Origin: an uncultured Paracoccaceae bacterium
Lineage (GTDB): Bacteria; Pseudomonadota; Alphaproteobacteria; Rhodobacterales; Rhodobacteraceae
Length of the DNA: 64,000 nucleotides
Assembly: GCA_947501555.1 (NCBI GenBank)
Contig: CANMWG010000001.1
Location: 496,001-560,000 of the forward strand
Direction of reading: 5' to 3'
The notes below the pieces were generated by a model. It worked only from the letters and a program-made list of their open reading frames with translations, was not told the origin of the DNA and made no database searches. Positions 1 to 8,858 of this stretch are shown in pieces (position 1 is the stretch's first letter; each line of letters begins with the position of its first letter). A program made the translations under genes and the position numbers.

Positions 1-809
1 ACGATTTCCGGTGTCACTAGAAGGTAGAACAGCAAGATGACGGGGAAGGCGAGGATCAGGTTGGCGATGAAAGACAGGGTCGTATCAAGCCGACCTGAGT
101 AGTACCCTGCTGGCAGCCCCAGTGTGATCCCAACCATGAAGGCAAAGATCGTGGCCAATGGTGCGATTGCGATCACAAAGACGGAGCCGGATACCACCCG
201 GCTGAATACATCGCGCGCGAGGTTGTCGCCGCCGAGCAGGTAATGTGGGGTCAGGCCTGCGGTGCCTTCGGGCACGGGTACGCCCGGTACCTTATTCTTC
301 AGACCAGAGACCTGTGACAGGTAGTCGTGCGTCGCGATCATATCGAAGACGCCGACGAAGAACGCTGTGAATACCCAGAACATCACCAGTCCAAAGCCAA
401 TCATGCCGACGGTGCTGTCGAATAGTTTGCCGTAAAGCCCCAGCCGCCGCTTGTATTTGATCGACAGGGAGTAGGTCAGGACCAATGCGATCCAGACCGG
501 AAGGAACCGTTTGGATATCTCGCCCACGATCCCGGCGCTGCCATAGGGTATGAACAACGGGATCACGATATAGGCGGCCACACCGCCGACGATGGCCACC
601 AGGAGGTATTTCATTGCCAGTTCCAGGATGCCCAGCACGCCGCCCCGTGTTTGCAATGTGCCGTCTGGGTTTGCCTGAAGCGTGACCGCTGGGGCAAAGA
701 GCCCGCCGACGGTCTGTGCGACAAGTGAGACGAGAAATAGCACTGTCACGATGCCCAAAAACGGGTTGAGGACGATGCCGAGGCTGCCTGTCCATGTAAG
801 AGGTTCCAT
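1..809 (-). CDS. ABC transporter inner-membrane permease, DppC/OppC type (partial, 3' end outside window)
   Basis: Second permease of a peptide/opine-type (family 5) ABC importer. The frame is open from ATG at 809 to the window edge, giving 269 residues without the C-terminus. The region encoded near 240-60 carries the family signature (GGDNLARDVFSRVVSG, then a glycine-rich turn before AGYYSGRLD), which is the start of the binding-protein-dependent transport domain. Before it lie about 190 residues with four hydrophobic stretches (roughly residues 12-40, 64-85, 98-113, 128-152), much longer than the single N-terminal helix of classical DppC. It starts 12 bases after the upstream permease stops, so it belongs to the same operon. 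The substrate cannot be read from the sequence. Family assignment is firm; the subtype is not. Confidence 0.88.
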   Translation of the reverse strand, partial: MEPLTWTGSLGIVLNPFLGIVTVLFLVSLVAQTVGGLFAPAVTLQANPDGTLQTRGGVLGILELAMKYLLVAIVGGVAAYIVIPLFIPYGSAGIVGEISKRFLPVWIALVLTYSLSIKYKRRLGLYGKLFDSTVGMIGFGLVMFWVFTAFFVGVFDMIATHDYLSQVSGLKNKVPGVPVPEGTAGLTPHYLLGGDNLARDVFSRVVSGSVFVIAIAPLATIFAFMVGITLGLPAGYYSGRLDTTLSFIANLILAFPVILLFYLLVTPEI

Positions 810-821
810 GTCCCTGTCCCT

Positions 822-1868
822 TTAAGAAATACGAATGCGTGGGTTCAAGAACACGTAGCCGATGTCGGATATCAGCTGTGTCAGAAGCACCACGAAGACA
901 GAAATGACCGAGACGCCAAGCAGCATCTCAATGTCGTTGTTGGAGGCGGCCCGGACCAGTTCCCAGCCGAACCCTTGATAGGTGAAGAGTGTCTCCACGA
1001 TCACAACCCCGTTCAAGAGCCATGGGATTTGCAACATGATCACCGTAAAAGGTGCGATCAGCGCGTTGCGCAGCGCGTGTTTCAGCACGATTTTGGGGAA
1101 GCTGACCCCCTTCAATCGGGCGGTGCGGATGTATTGCGCGGTCATCACTTCGGCCATGGAGGCCCGTGTCATCCGTGCGATATAGCCCATCCCGTAAAGC
1201 GCGATGGTCATCACGGGGAGAAAGAAATTCTCAAACGTGGCGTCTTGCACCGCACTGCTAGCAGAGCCTTTGAACCATTGCATCCCAAAGGTGTTGGTGG
1301 CGAAAAGGGCGATGAAGACAACACCTGACACATATTCTGGTGTCGCGGTGGAGACGATGGAAACGGTTGAGAGTGACCGGTCGGTGCGTGACCCTTCGCG
1401 CATGCCCGCAAGCACCCCGATGATCAGCGCGCCAGGCACCATGACCATCATCACCCAGAACATCAGCTTGCCGGTGTTGGCCAGTCGTTGGGGGAGAACT
1501 TCGCTGACGTTTTCTTTGGCGACAGTGGAAAACCCCCAGTCCCCCTGCAGGATGCCGCAAAAACTGGGTGCTTCGCCAACGGGTTGGCCTGGATCGATGC
1601 AGCGTCCGCGGACTTGTCCATCGGATCCTTCGATCACGTAGCCGGGCGCCACACCAAGCCATTGCGCGTATTTGACGGGCAGGGGTTGTGCGTACCCTCG
1701 GTTGGCCAGCCAAGACACCACGGCATCGTCGCTCATCCGTGCGTTGCCTTGCGTTTTGGCAAGCTTTTCAAGGTTTGGTGCCAGGTTCGTCAGCCAGAAA
1801 ACGATAAACGTCAGGCAAAGTGCCGTGAGGAACATCACCCCAAGGCGTCGCAAAATAAACAGTCCCAT
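822..1868 (-). CDS. ABC transporter inner-membrane permease, DppB/OppB type
   Basis: First permease of the family 5 ABC importer, 348 residues. The N-terminus (MGLFILRRLGVMFLTALCL) is the usual DppB opening helix. The C-terminal half holds the transport domain with the EAA-like segment YIRTARLKGVSFPKIVLKHALRNA and the final ETLFTYQGFGWELV stretch. About 60 extra periplasmic residues between the first and second helices, with two cysteines, are longer than in E. coli DppB. I chose ATG at 1868 because AGGGG lies about 5 bases upstream; a TTG directly before it would add one residue. It lies between the binding-protein gene and the second permease, with a stem-loop in the gap upstream. Confidence 0.92.
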   Translation of the reverse strand: MGLFILRRLGVMFLTALCLTFIVFWLTNLAPNLEKLAKTQGNARMSDDAVVSWLANRGYAQPLPVKYAQWLGVAPGYVIEGSDGQVRGRCIDPGQPVGEAPSFCGILQGDWGFSTVAKENVSEVLPQRLANTGKLMFWVMMVMVPGALIIGVLAGMREGSRTDRSLSTVSIVSTATPEYVSGVVFIALFATNTFGMQWFKGSASSAVQDATFENFFLPVMTIALYGMGYIARMTRASMAEVMTAQYIRTARLKGVSFPKIVLKHALRNALIAPFTVIMLQIPWLLNGVVIVETLFTYQGFGWELVRAASNNDIEMLLGVSVISVFVVLLTQLISDIGYVFLNPRIRIS

Positions 1869-1952
1869 CAAGACCCCTGTTGGTCGGTTGCGGGCATTTT
1901 AGAACCCGCGTTGTCTGCCTGCCGTTCACCGGAAGTGCAGGGAAATGGAGAA

Positions 1953-1978
1953 GGCCGCCCGCTTTTCAGCGCGCGGCC
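1953..1978 (-). terminator. Stem-loop between binding-protein and permease genes
   Basis: An 11-base stem (1953-1963 with 1968-1978, one mismatch) and a TTTC loop lie just after the binding-protein stop codon (1989). There is no clear T-run after it on the minus strand, so it probably acts as an mRNA-stabilising or partial-stop hairpin that keeps binding-protein levels above permease levels, as is common in ABC importer operons. The role is inferred. Confidence 0.5.
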
Positions 1979-1988
1979 CAATGTCGTT

Positions 1989-3647
1989 TTAGGCTGCCAG
2001 GCCGATCTTGTATATCTGTGGCAGGTAGGCGATGTGCATATCCCAGCCCACGAACCCAGGCTTGGCGTGCCGGTAGAGTGACCGCCAGTAGGGCTGCAGT
2101 GTCACGCCTTCGTCGCTCATGATGGTTTGCAGTTTACCCATCACCTCGCGGCGTGCCTCTGCGTCGGCCATGCTGTTGGCCTCGGCCAGCAGCGCGTCAA
2201 ACTCGGCATTTGCAAAACCGGATTCGTTCCAGGCTTCGCCGGACCGGTAGGCCAGCCCAAGGATCTGCGTATCCAGTGGCCGGTGGTTCCAGTTCGTCGA
2301 TGAGAACGGGTATTTGGTCCAGTCGTTCCAGAAGGTCGACCCTGGGATGATTGTCCGTTTGACGTTGAACCCGGCGTCGCGCAGCTGGGCTGCAACAGCG
2401 TCGGTGGTGTTCTTGCGCCAGTCATCATCGATGGACGTGATTTCCATCTCAAAGTCGGCCATGCCTGCTTCGGTCAGCAATTCCAGCGCCTTGGCCGGGT
2501 CGTAAGGCAGGCCTGGAACATCCGCCCAAGCAGGGTGCATTGGCCCGACGTGCTGGTTGCGTGCCACTTCGCCCAGGTTTGAGTAGCCCAGTTCCAGGCA
2601 AACCGCAGGATCAACCGCCATGGCGATCGCCTGACGTACCCGCTTGTCTGCATAGGGTGTTGTGCCGTCGACTTCGGCCAGCTGGTTTGGACGGATCGCG
2701 ATTGTTGCCGCAGAGGCGACTTCAGAGCCTTCCCAGCCGATCCCTGAGAAGATGTCGACGAATTCGCCAACAGTCTCATAGGTCATGTCTACTTCGTCGG
2801 CCGCAGCGGCCGCGACCCAAGCGGATGGATCTTGGCCGTAGTCGATATATTCGATCCGGTCCAGGAACCCGCCTTTGCCAGCTGCATAGCCCCACCATTC
2901 GTGGTCTTCGTTGCGCACGATCACAGCACGGACCCCAACTTCGAGGCTTTCGGGCAGGTATGGCCCTGTTCCAACGGGATTGTCGAGCATGGTTTCTGGG
3001 TTGAAGCCTGCAGGCGTGATTGCTGCGGGGTAGTCAGACATGCCCGCGATTAGCGAGATATCAGAGGCCGGCAAGTTCAGACGCACCGTGTAAGGGTCAA
3101 CAATTTCGATGCCGCCGTCGACAGCTTTTTCTGTTGTCGCGTCAACCAGCACGGCGAAACGACCGGCCATGGAGTTGCCTTCAACCGTCTTGTCACACCA
3201 CATTTCAATGTTGCGTGCCACGTCTTCAGCCGTGAAGTCGGTGCCGTCGTTCCATTTCACGCCCTGACGCACGTTCAATGTGTATTGCGTGGCGTCTTCG
3301 TTCACTTCCCAGCTGTCCAGCAGCATCGGGGCAAAGGACCCGTCCGAGTTATATTCTACCAGATATTCCAGCCAACCTGCGGTGATATAGGCAATCTGAG
3401 TCCAGTCATATGTGCGTGGATCCTTCAGCGCACGGACTTCCATTTGCATCCGCAAAGTGCCGCCCTGTTGTGCGTGCCCTGCCGCATGTGCCGGTGCAGT
3501 CATGCCCAGCAAACCATAAGCTGCAGCAGAGGTGACACCCAACGCGGTGGTGCGCGCCATGAATTCCCGGCGGCTGAGTTGCCCGGATTTCGCTTCCTCG
3601 GCATACATCAAAGCGGCTGGGTGGATTGAGTTTCGTGATGACGTCAT
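1989..3647 (-). CDS. ABC transporter periplasmic substrate-binding protein, family 5, Tat-exported
   Basis: Extracytoplasmic receptor of the dipeptide/oligopeptide/opine class, 552 residues. The N-terminus has a twin-arginine signal: SRREFM at residues 25-30, a hydrophobic stretch, and a likely cleavage after APAHA (residue 55). Family 5 hallmarks follow, including WEVNEDATQYTLNVRQGVKWNDGTDF and DNPVGTGPY. I chose ATG at 3647 because it is preceded by AGGGAG and places the Tat motif normally; an open extension to 3794 looks non-coding. It is first in the operon, ahead of both permeases, with an AraC-family regulator gene upstream. Tat export suggests the protein folds before export. The ligand is unknown. 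Confidence 0.93.
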   Translation of the reverse strand: MTSSRNSIHPAALMYAEEAKSGQLSRREFMARTTALGVTSAAAYGLLGMTAPAHAAGHAQQGGTLRMQMEVRALKDPRTYDWTQIAYITAGWLEYLVEYNSDGSFAPMLLDSWEVNEDATQYTLNVRQGVKWNDGTDFTAEDVARNIEMWCDKTVEGNSMAGRFAVLVDATTEKAVDGGIEIVDPYTVRLNLPASDISLIAGMSDYPAAITPAGFNPETMLDNPVGTGPYLPESLEVGVRAVIVRNEDHEWWGYAAGKGGFLDRIEYIDYGQDPSAWVAAAAADEVDMTYETVGEFVDIFSGIGWEGSEVASAATIAIRPNQLAEVDGTTPYADKRVRQAIAMAVDPAVCLELGYSNLGEVARNQHVGPMHPAWADVPGLPYDPAKALELLTEAGMADFEMEITSIDDDWRKNTTDAVAAQLRDAGFNVKRTIIPGSTFWNDWTKYPFSSTNWNHRPLDTQILGLAYRSGEAWNESGFANAEFDALLAEANSMADAEARREVMGKLQTIMSDEGVTLQPYWRSLYRHAKPGFVGWDMHIAYLPQIYKIGLAA

Positions 3648-3794
3648 TCTGTTCTCCCTGTGACACATCATTTTTTTGTTCTTGTCGAAAACATGTTTTT
3701 GGGCCGTCCCGGGCCGGTAATTTGTTTCCGTCCGCGCCATTGCGCATCTTTTAGGGGGGGAGGTCAACCAAGCGATTAGAGAATCGTATGACAA

Positions 3795-3824
3795 TTACGA
3801 CACATTAATTGTCGTAAAACGACA
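3795..3824 (-). promoter_or_regulatory. Operator-like repeats upstream of the family 5 ABC importer
   Basis: A perfect 8-base inverted repeat, TTACGACA (3795-3802) and TGTCGTAA (3810-3817), has a 7-base spacer. A further ACGACA at 3819-3824 repeats the one at 3797-3802 in the same direction 22 bases away, which is two helical turns. The site lies about 150 bases upstream of the binding-protein start and just past the 3' end of the AraC-type gene. That spacing fits an AraC-family dimer site. Binding by that regulator is inferred. Confidence 0.45.
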
Positions 3825-3880
3825 TTTCGACGGGCTGGTCGGGCGGTTCTGTGGGGGCAGACCGCAAACTTGCGGCTTGA

Positions 3881-4696
3881 TCAGCCTCTGACCGCGATGC
3901 CGCCCATCTGTCTGAAGTCAGTGGGCGTTTGTCCCGATTTTTCCTGAAAACTGCGTGTGAAATAGGCGGCTGATTGAAATCCTAGGCGCTGTGCAATGTC
4001 CTGAACAGGCGATTTTGTCTCGCGCAGCAGAACGCATGCTTCGTAGTGAATACGATCATTGAGTAGCTTGAGCGCCGTGCGCCCGCAGGTTTGCTGGCAC
4101 ACCCGTGTCAGATGGGTCGGAGTGACCCCAAGTGCGGCTGCGTAGTCAGCCACGCTCCTGTCGCTGGAAAACTCTTGCGCGATCATGCTTGTGTATCTGG
4201 CAACGAGACGTCCCGCTGCTGACGTCCGGCGCTTGTCGATGCTGGCAGGGTCCCGCGCTGCAAGTTGCCGTTCGACAAAGATCGCCAAAAGCCCGAGATG
4301 ACACGCAGCCGCCCGGCTGTCCCCATCGGGCTGCAGTTCTCGTTCGATCGCTTCGATGTGGCCTTGCAATGCCTTTTGTGGGGCGACATCCAGCAAACGT
4401 AGGTGAAAAGGGACGTCTGGCCAGCTTGTATGGTCAGGCAGTGTTAGGATTTGTCCAAAAACCATGGGGCCCACCTCGAGCCCGTACATTGTGTGCGCTG
4501 GAATGAAGATCAGATTGTTGGGTCCGTATCCGTTGGTCAGCCCAGCCACCGTGATCCGCCCCTGTCCCTTGGTGATGTGGATCAGCCGGGGTGCGCTGTG
4601 GCTGCGCATCGCTTCGGTCCGCCAGCGCGCTGCCGGTCCGCCATAGGTCAAGGAGGCCAGCGCAAGCGCTGGCAGATCATTCACTGTTGTTGTCAT
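3881..4696 (-). CDS. AraC-family transcriptional regulator
   Basis: 271-residue DNA-binding protein. The N-terminal half is a cupin-like sensing domain (RLIHITKGQGRITVAG, IFIPAHTMYGLEVG). The last about 100 residues are the two-helix-turn-helix AraC domain, with VADYAAALGVTPTHLTRVCQQ as the first helix pair and VQDIAQRLGFQSAAYFTRSFQEKSGQTP as the second. I prefer ATG at 4696, with GAGG upstream; an in-frame TTG at 4726 is possible. It is transcribed toward the family 5 ABC importer and is a plausible local regulator of it, supported by the repeat-rich site in between. The effector is unknown. Confidence 0.9.
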   Translation of the reverse strand: MTTTVNDLPALALASLTYGGPAARWRTEAMRSHSAPRLIHITKGQGRITVAGLTNGYGPNNLIFIPAHTMYGLEVGPMVFGQILTLPDHTSWPDVPFHLRLLDVAPQKALQGHIEAIERELQPDGDSRAAACHLGLLAIFVERQLAARDPASIDKRRTSAAGRLVARYTSMIAQEFSSDRSVADYAAALGVTPTHLTRVCQQTCGRTALKLLNDRIHYEACVLLRETKSPVQDIAQRLGFQSAAYFTRSFQEKSGQTPTDFRQMGGIAVRG

Positions 4697-4750
4697 CAAC
4701 TTTGCCTCAATGTTGATTTTAGGCAAGTCTGTCCAGAAAGATGTTTGAAA

Positions 4751-5653
4751 TCAATCCGCTGTTGAGGTTGTCAATCGTAGTGTTGCGGATATGTCAGCGC
4801 TGTCGATGGCGAGATGGTTCCAATCTTTGTGCCGCGACCTGAACCACGTGCGTTGCCGTTTGGCATATTGTCGCGATGCGATGATCGCGGCTTCCCGCGC
4901 TTGGTCCAGTGTCACTTCTCCTTTAAGATGTGCGATCAGTTCGGGGGCCCCAATAGCTTTGGCGGATTGATGCAAGGGATTCCAGTGGGGCAACATTGCG
5001 CGCGCCTCGTCCAGGGCCCCCTGTGTCAGCATCTGGTCAAAGCGTCGTGTGATCCGGTCGTTTAGCCAGTCTTTGGGCGCATCCAGCGTGATGCAGACGG
5101 CTTGATCGCAGGGCAGGAGGGGCGGCGGTGTTGCGTCTTGCCAGTCGGCCATACTGCGCCCGGTGCTTTGCAGGACCTCCCACGCCCGTTGCACCCGCAT
5201 GCGGTTTTGGGTGTCGATCCGGGAGGTTGTTTCAGGGTCCAATGCTTCGAGCAGTTGGTTGTGGGGCAGACTATTGCCTTGATCGCGGATCGTAGCCGGG
5301 GTTGGCGGGATTTCGGCCAAACCTTGTGTCAGCGCGTTGAAATTGAGCCCTGTGCCTCCGACGATGATGGCGCGTTTTTCCCCCTGCAGGTAAGGTTTTA
5401 AGTCGCGCAGCCAGTGCCCGACTGAGTAATCCGCGTCATGAGCGACATGCCCATAAAGCGCGTGCTCAGCTTGTTCCAGATCGTTGTCATCAGGCCGGGC
5501 TGTCAGAACGCGCCAGCCATCGAAGACCTGCAGTGCGTCGGCATTCACGATGATGCCGCCCTGCGCCTTGGCGATTTCCAATGCGAGGGCGGATTTCCCT
5601 GACGCCGTGGGCCCCGCAATCAGGACTGGTTTATCTGCTTCAATAGGTATCAT
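4751..5653 (-). CDS. miaA: tRNA dimethylallyltransferase
   Basis: Transfers a dimethylallyl group from DMAPP to N6 of A37 in tRNAs reading UNN codons. 300 residues, normal for the family. The P-loop GPTASGKS is at residues 14-21, followed by [11 protein letters not shown], the conserved [15 protein letters not shown] and the C-terminal [14 protein letters not shown] motif. I chose ATG at 5653; an upstream TTG (5689) would add 12 residues of no apparent value. It is divergent from pyrH, with about 100 bases between the starts. Confidence 0.95.
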   Translation of the reverse strand: MIPIEADKPVLIAGPTASGKSALALEIAKAQGGIIVNADALQVFDGWRVLTARPDDNDLEQAEHALYGHVAHDADYSVGHWLRDLKPYLQGEKRAIIVGGTGLNFNALTQGLAEIPPTPATIRDQGNSLPHNQLLEALDPETTSRIDTQNRMRVQRAWEVLQSTGRSMADWQDATPPPLLPCDQAVCITLDAPKDWLNDRITRRFDQMLTQGALDEARAMLPHWNPLHQSAKAIGAPELIAHLKGEVTLDQAREAAIIASRQYAKRQRTWFRSRHKDWNHLAIDSADISATLRLTTSTAD

Positions 5654-5756
5654 CGCGCCATTACTGCAGTCTGTCGCCAATATCGGCAAGCGGCCATTGA
5701 ACCCGGCCCCGATTTACGACATTTTGCGCGCTAACAAAATACATCAGGGGATCGCC

Positions 5757-6482
5757 ATGAGTGAGACAGAGAAAACGGCCTATAAGCGGGTCATGCTGAA
5801 AATCTCGGGCGAGGCGCTGATGGGCGATACCTCATTCGGCTTGCATCCGCCAACTGTGCAGCGCGTGGCCCGCGAGGTGAAATCCGTCCATGATTTGGGC
5901 GTTGAGATTTGCATGGTCATTGGCGGCGGGAATATTTTTCGCGGCTTGCAAGGCTCGGCTCAAGGGATGGAGCGTACAACCGCCGATTACATGGGCATGC
6001 TGGCCACGGTCATGAATGCGCTGGCCATGCAATCTGCCCTAGAAGAGTTGGCTATTCATACCCGCGTCATTTCCGCGATCACCATGAACGAAGTGGCCGA
6101 GCCTTATATTCGCCGTCGCGCTGTGCGTCACCTTGAGAAGAAGCGTGTTTGCATTTTTGCTGCAGGGACGGGCAACCCGTATTTCACCACAGACACAGCC
6201 GCCGCATTGCGCGCCAGCGAGATGGCTTGCGAGGCTATCTTGATGGGCAAGAATGTTGATGGTGTCTATGATAAAGACCCCAAGAAACACGCAGATGCCG
6301 TCCGTCTTGATCGCATTGGCTATGACGAGGTTCTGCAAAAGCGGCTGGGCGTGATGGATGCCAGCGCCATTGCCTTGGCCCGTGACAATGATTTGCCGAT
6401 TGTCGTTTTTTCCCTGGATGAGCCCGGCGGCTTCAAAGGGATCATGGCCGGTGAAGGCGTTTATACGATGGTGAAAGACTGA
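5757..6482 (+). CDS. pyrH: Uridylate (UMP) kinase
   Basis: Phosphorylates UMP to UDP with ATP in pyrimidine nucleotide synthesis; hexameric amino-acid-kinase fold. 241 residues. It shows [10 protein letters not shown] near the N-terminus, the nucleotide-binding [10 protein letters not shown], the UMP-site segment [16 protein letters not shown] and the aspartate-rich [21 protein letters not shown] at 5757 matches the family's usual start; a longer open frame upstream overlaps miaA on the other strand and is not used. It heads the plus-strand run leading to frr, uppS and cdsA, an order common in Proteobacteria. Confidence 0.96.
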   Translation: MSETEKTAYKRVMLKISGEALMGDTSFGLHPPTVQRVAREVKSVHDLGVEICMVIGGGNIFRGLQGSAQGMERTTADYMGMLATVMNALAMQSALEELAIHTRVISAITMNEVAEPYIRRRAVRHLEKKRVCIFAAGTGNPYFTTDTAAALRASEMACEAILMGKNVDGVYDKDPKKHADAVRLDRIGYDEVLQKRLGVMDASAIALARDNDLPIVVFSLDEPGGFKGIMAGEGVYTMVKD

Positions 6483-6732
6483 TTGAGCGTGATCGCGCGC
6501 ATACGTCGTTCTTGCGGCGCGTTCGCGCTTTCCTCATCCCGGCTGGACGGTCGTTCGCGAAGCGCTCAAGTGACAAGGGTAATGGCTGAGGTCTTAGGTC
6601 ATCGTGATCGGTTTACACATGCACCCGTCGTGAACCGTCTGATCAGAACCTGCACATCTTCTGCACCCCAACGCTATACAAGGGCCGGTTGTTAGCGGTA
6701 TAGACGGGCGAACGAAAGAAAAGAGCAGACCA

Positions 6733-7296
6733 ATGTCAGACGATTTTATGCTGGATACCGATGATTTGACCCGCCGCATGGATGGTGCGATCGCCAATTT
6801 GCGCACCGAACTTGCGTCGTTGCGCACAGGCCGCGCCTCGGGTTCAATGCTGGAGCCGATCATGGTGGATGCCTATGGGGCCATGACCCCCATTAACCAA
6901 GTTGGCACCGTCAACGTACCCGAACCCCGCATGGTCACCATCAATGTGTGGGACAAGGGCCTGGTCGGTAAAGTGGAAAAAGTCATTCGTGAGAGCGGCT
7001 TAGGGATCAATCCTCAGCTTAATGGTACCATCATCATGCTGCCGATCCCTGAATTGAACGAAGAACGCCGCCGCGATCTGACCAAAGTGGCCGGCGGTTA
7101 TGCCGAAAGCGCCCGGGTCTCGATCCGCAATCTGCGCCGCGATGGTATGGATCAGATAAAAAAGGCGAAGAGTGACGGCCTGTCTGAGGACGACCAGAAA
7201 TTCTGGGAAGCCGCAGTGCAGGAACTGACCGACGAACATATTAAGGCTGTTGATGAGACGCTTGAAGTCAAACAAGCTGAGATCATGCAGGTCTAA
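6733..7296 (+). CDS. frr: Ribosome recycling factor
   Basis: Releases ribosomes from mRNA after termination, with EF-G. 187 residues, the normal length. Signatures are [14 protein letters not shown] in the first helix of the long bundle, the domain II stretch [23 protein letters not shown] and the C-terminal [30 protein letters not shown]. It follows pyrH after 250 bases in which I see no convincing gene; that gap may hold a separate promoter. uppS follows closely. Confidence 0.96.
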   Translation: MSDDFMLDTDDLTRRMDGAIANLRTELASLRTGRASGSMLEPIMVDAYGAMTPINQVGTVNVPEPRMVTINVWDKGLVGKVEKVIRESGLGINPQLNGTIIMLPIPELNEERRRDLTKVAGGYAESARVSIRNLRRDGMDQIKKAKSDGLSEDDQKFWEAAVQELTDEHIKAVDETLEVKQAEIMQV

Positions 7297-7326
7297 ACGC
7301 AGTTTGGAATAATGAAGGGGCCTGTT

Positions 7327-8052
7327 ATGCCCAAGGATGCCGACCCTAGAAAGACGCCGGGCCATGTCGCTATAATCATGGATGGCAATGGCCGATGGGC
7401 CCAACAACGTGGCCGCCCACGGTTGTTTGGTCACCATGCCGGTGCGCGTCGCGTTCGCGAAATTGTTGAGGCCTGTCCAAATTTAGGCGTCAAATATCTG
7501 ACGATATTTGCGTTCTCGACCGAAAACTGGAAGCGTACCCAGACCGAAGTGGCTGGCCTGATGAGCCTGTTCCGCAAGTATATCGAGCGTGAAGCCCAAG
7601 CTTTGTTGAAAAACGGTGTCCGAGTTCGCTTTATCGGCGACCGCATCCGTCTGGATGACAAGCTGGTGTCGATGATGGATGAGTTGGAACTACTGACTTC
7701 GGGCAATGATCTGATCCACCTGACGATTGCTATCAACTATGGTGGCCGCGATGAGGTGACCCGTGCCGCCAAACGCCTGGCTTATGAGATCGAGCAGGGC
7801 CGTTTGACCCATGAAGACGTTGATGCAGAGACCCTCTCGGGGTTTTTGGACACCCATGTGCTGCCTGACCCTGATCTGGTCATCCGTACCAGCGGCGAGG
7901 CCCGCATTTCAAACTTTCTGCTCTGGCAGTCCGCTTACGCGGAGTATGAGTTTGTCGACACCCTATGGCCCGACTTTACGGCAAAGGAATTCGCCAAGGT
8001 TCTGGCCAGTTACGGTGACCGGACACGTCGATATGGCGCGGTTCTTGCCTGA
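7327..8052 (+). CDS. uppS: Undecaprenyl (di-trans,poly-cis) diphosphate synthase
   Basis: Condenses isopentenyl diphosphate units onto farnesyl diphosphate to make the C55 carrier for peptidoglycan and LPS. 241 residues. The N-terminal AIIMDGNGRWA holds the catalytic aspartate; FSTENWKR and DLVIRTSGEARISNFLLWQ are family hallmarks. I take ATG at 7327, because AAGGGG lies 6 bases before it; an in-frame ATG at 7312 lacks such a site. It sits between frr and cdsA. Confidence 0.95.
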   Translation: MPKDADPRKTPGHVAIIMDGNGRWAQQRGRPRLFGHHAGARRVREIVEACPNLGVKYLTIFAFSTENWKRTQTEVAGLMSLFRKYIEREAQALLKNGVRVRFIGDRIRLDDKLVSMMDELELLTSGNDLIHLTIAINYGGRDEVTRAAKRLAYEIEQGRLTHEDVDAETLSGFLDTHVLPDPDLVIRTSGEARISNFLLWQSAYAEYEFVDTLWPDFTAKEFAKVLASYGDRTRRYGAVLA

Positions 8053-8054
8053 CT

Positions 8055-8858
8055 ATGACTGCCCCGGACGCCAATCCAACAAAATGGGATGATCTGACGG
8101 TCCGCCTGATGTCTAGCGCCGCAATGGTTTTTGTGGGTGCGATTGCCGTCATTCTGGGTGGCATCTGGTTTCAGATGTTGGTGGTTTTTGTCACTGCTGT
8201 GATGGTGTGGGAACTGTGGATGATGATCCGCCCAGCCGAACCCACCAAGGGCATGTTACTGGCTGCATTGGTTGCATCTGTGATGTCCGGCCAATTGGCC
8301 GATGGCAGCTTGTGGGGCATGGGCCTGTTTTTGATTGTACCTGTGATTGGTGCCACCCAGTTGAAGACAGAGATCAAGACGTTCTTTGTCTTTGCCTTGG
8401 GTATTCAGCTGGCCGGGTGGGGCCTTGTCCATTTTCGCATGGATTACGGGTTTACCTGGATTTTATGGCTGATGCTGGTTGTCATCGTCACGGATATCTT
8501 TGGCTATTTCGCTGGTAAGGCCTTTGGTGGTCCCAAATTTTGGCCGCGTATCAGCCCGAAAAAGACCTGGAGCGGTACGGTCGCAGGCTGGATTGGTGCA
8601 GGCATTGTTGGCCTTGTCTTCACGTTGTTTACCAATGCGGGGCTGTGGATCATCGTTATTTCTATGGTCCTTAGTTTTGCTGGCCAAATGGGTGACATTG
8701 CTGAAAGCGCGTTAAAGCGCCGGATGGGTGTCAAGGATAGTTCAACCCTGATCCCTGGTCATGGTGGCTTGTTTGATCGCTTTGATGCGTTGCTGGGGGC
8801 TGCCTTGTTCCTAATCCTTGTGGCAGACGTGTTTGACGTGCCCGGAGTTGTCTTTTGA
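8055..8858 (+). CDS. cdsA: Phosphatidate cytidylyltransferase (CDP-diglyceride synthase)
   Basis: Makes CDP-diacylglycerol from phosphatidic acid and CTP in the inner membrane, the branch point for phospholipids. 267 residues with about seven hydrophobic segments. The family region is WPRISPKKTWSGTVAGWIGA in the middle and the C-terminal signature DSSTLIPGHGGLFDRFDALLGA. It begins 2 bases after uppS stops; its stop overlaps the TTG start of dxr. Confidence 0.95.
   Translation: MTAPDANPTKWDDLTVRLMSSAAMVFVGAIAVILGGIWFQMLVVFVTAVMVWELWMMIRPAEPTKGMLLAALVASVMSGQLADGSLWGMGLFLIVPVIGATQLKTEIKTFFVFALGIQLAGWGLVHFRMDYGFTWILWLMLVVIVTDIFGYFAGKAFGGPKFWPRISPKKTWSGTVAGWIGAGIVGLVFTLFTNAGLWIIVISMVLSFAGQMGDIAESALKRRMGVKDSSTLIPGHGGLFDRFDALLGAALFLILVADVFDVPGVVF

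Noticed and set aside
292-795. Minus-strand frame of 167 codons within the first permease
   Set aside because: It is arginine/histidine-rich with no family pattern. Another minus-strand frame (1-809) reads as a clear ABC permease across the same bases.
1204-1641. Plus-strand frames opposite the permease and binding-protein genes
   Set aside because: They are antisense shadows of well-supported genes with no recognisable protein pattern.
3648-3794. N-terminal extension of the family 5 binding protein
   Set aside because: The extra 49 residues carry no family pattern and would bury the Tat signal; ATG at 3647 has a good ribosome site.
6483-6732. A small gene between pyrH and frr
   Set aside because: The open frame starting with TTG right after pyrH has basic, low-information content and no ribosome site; I treat the 250 bases as non-coding.
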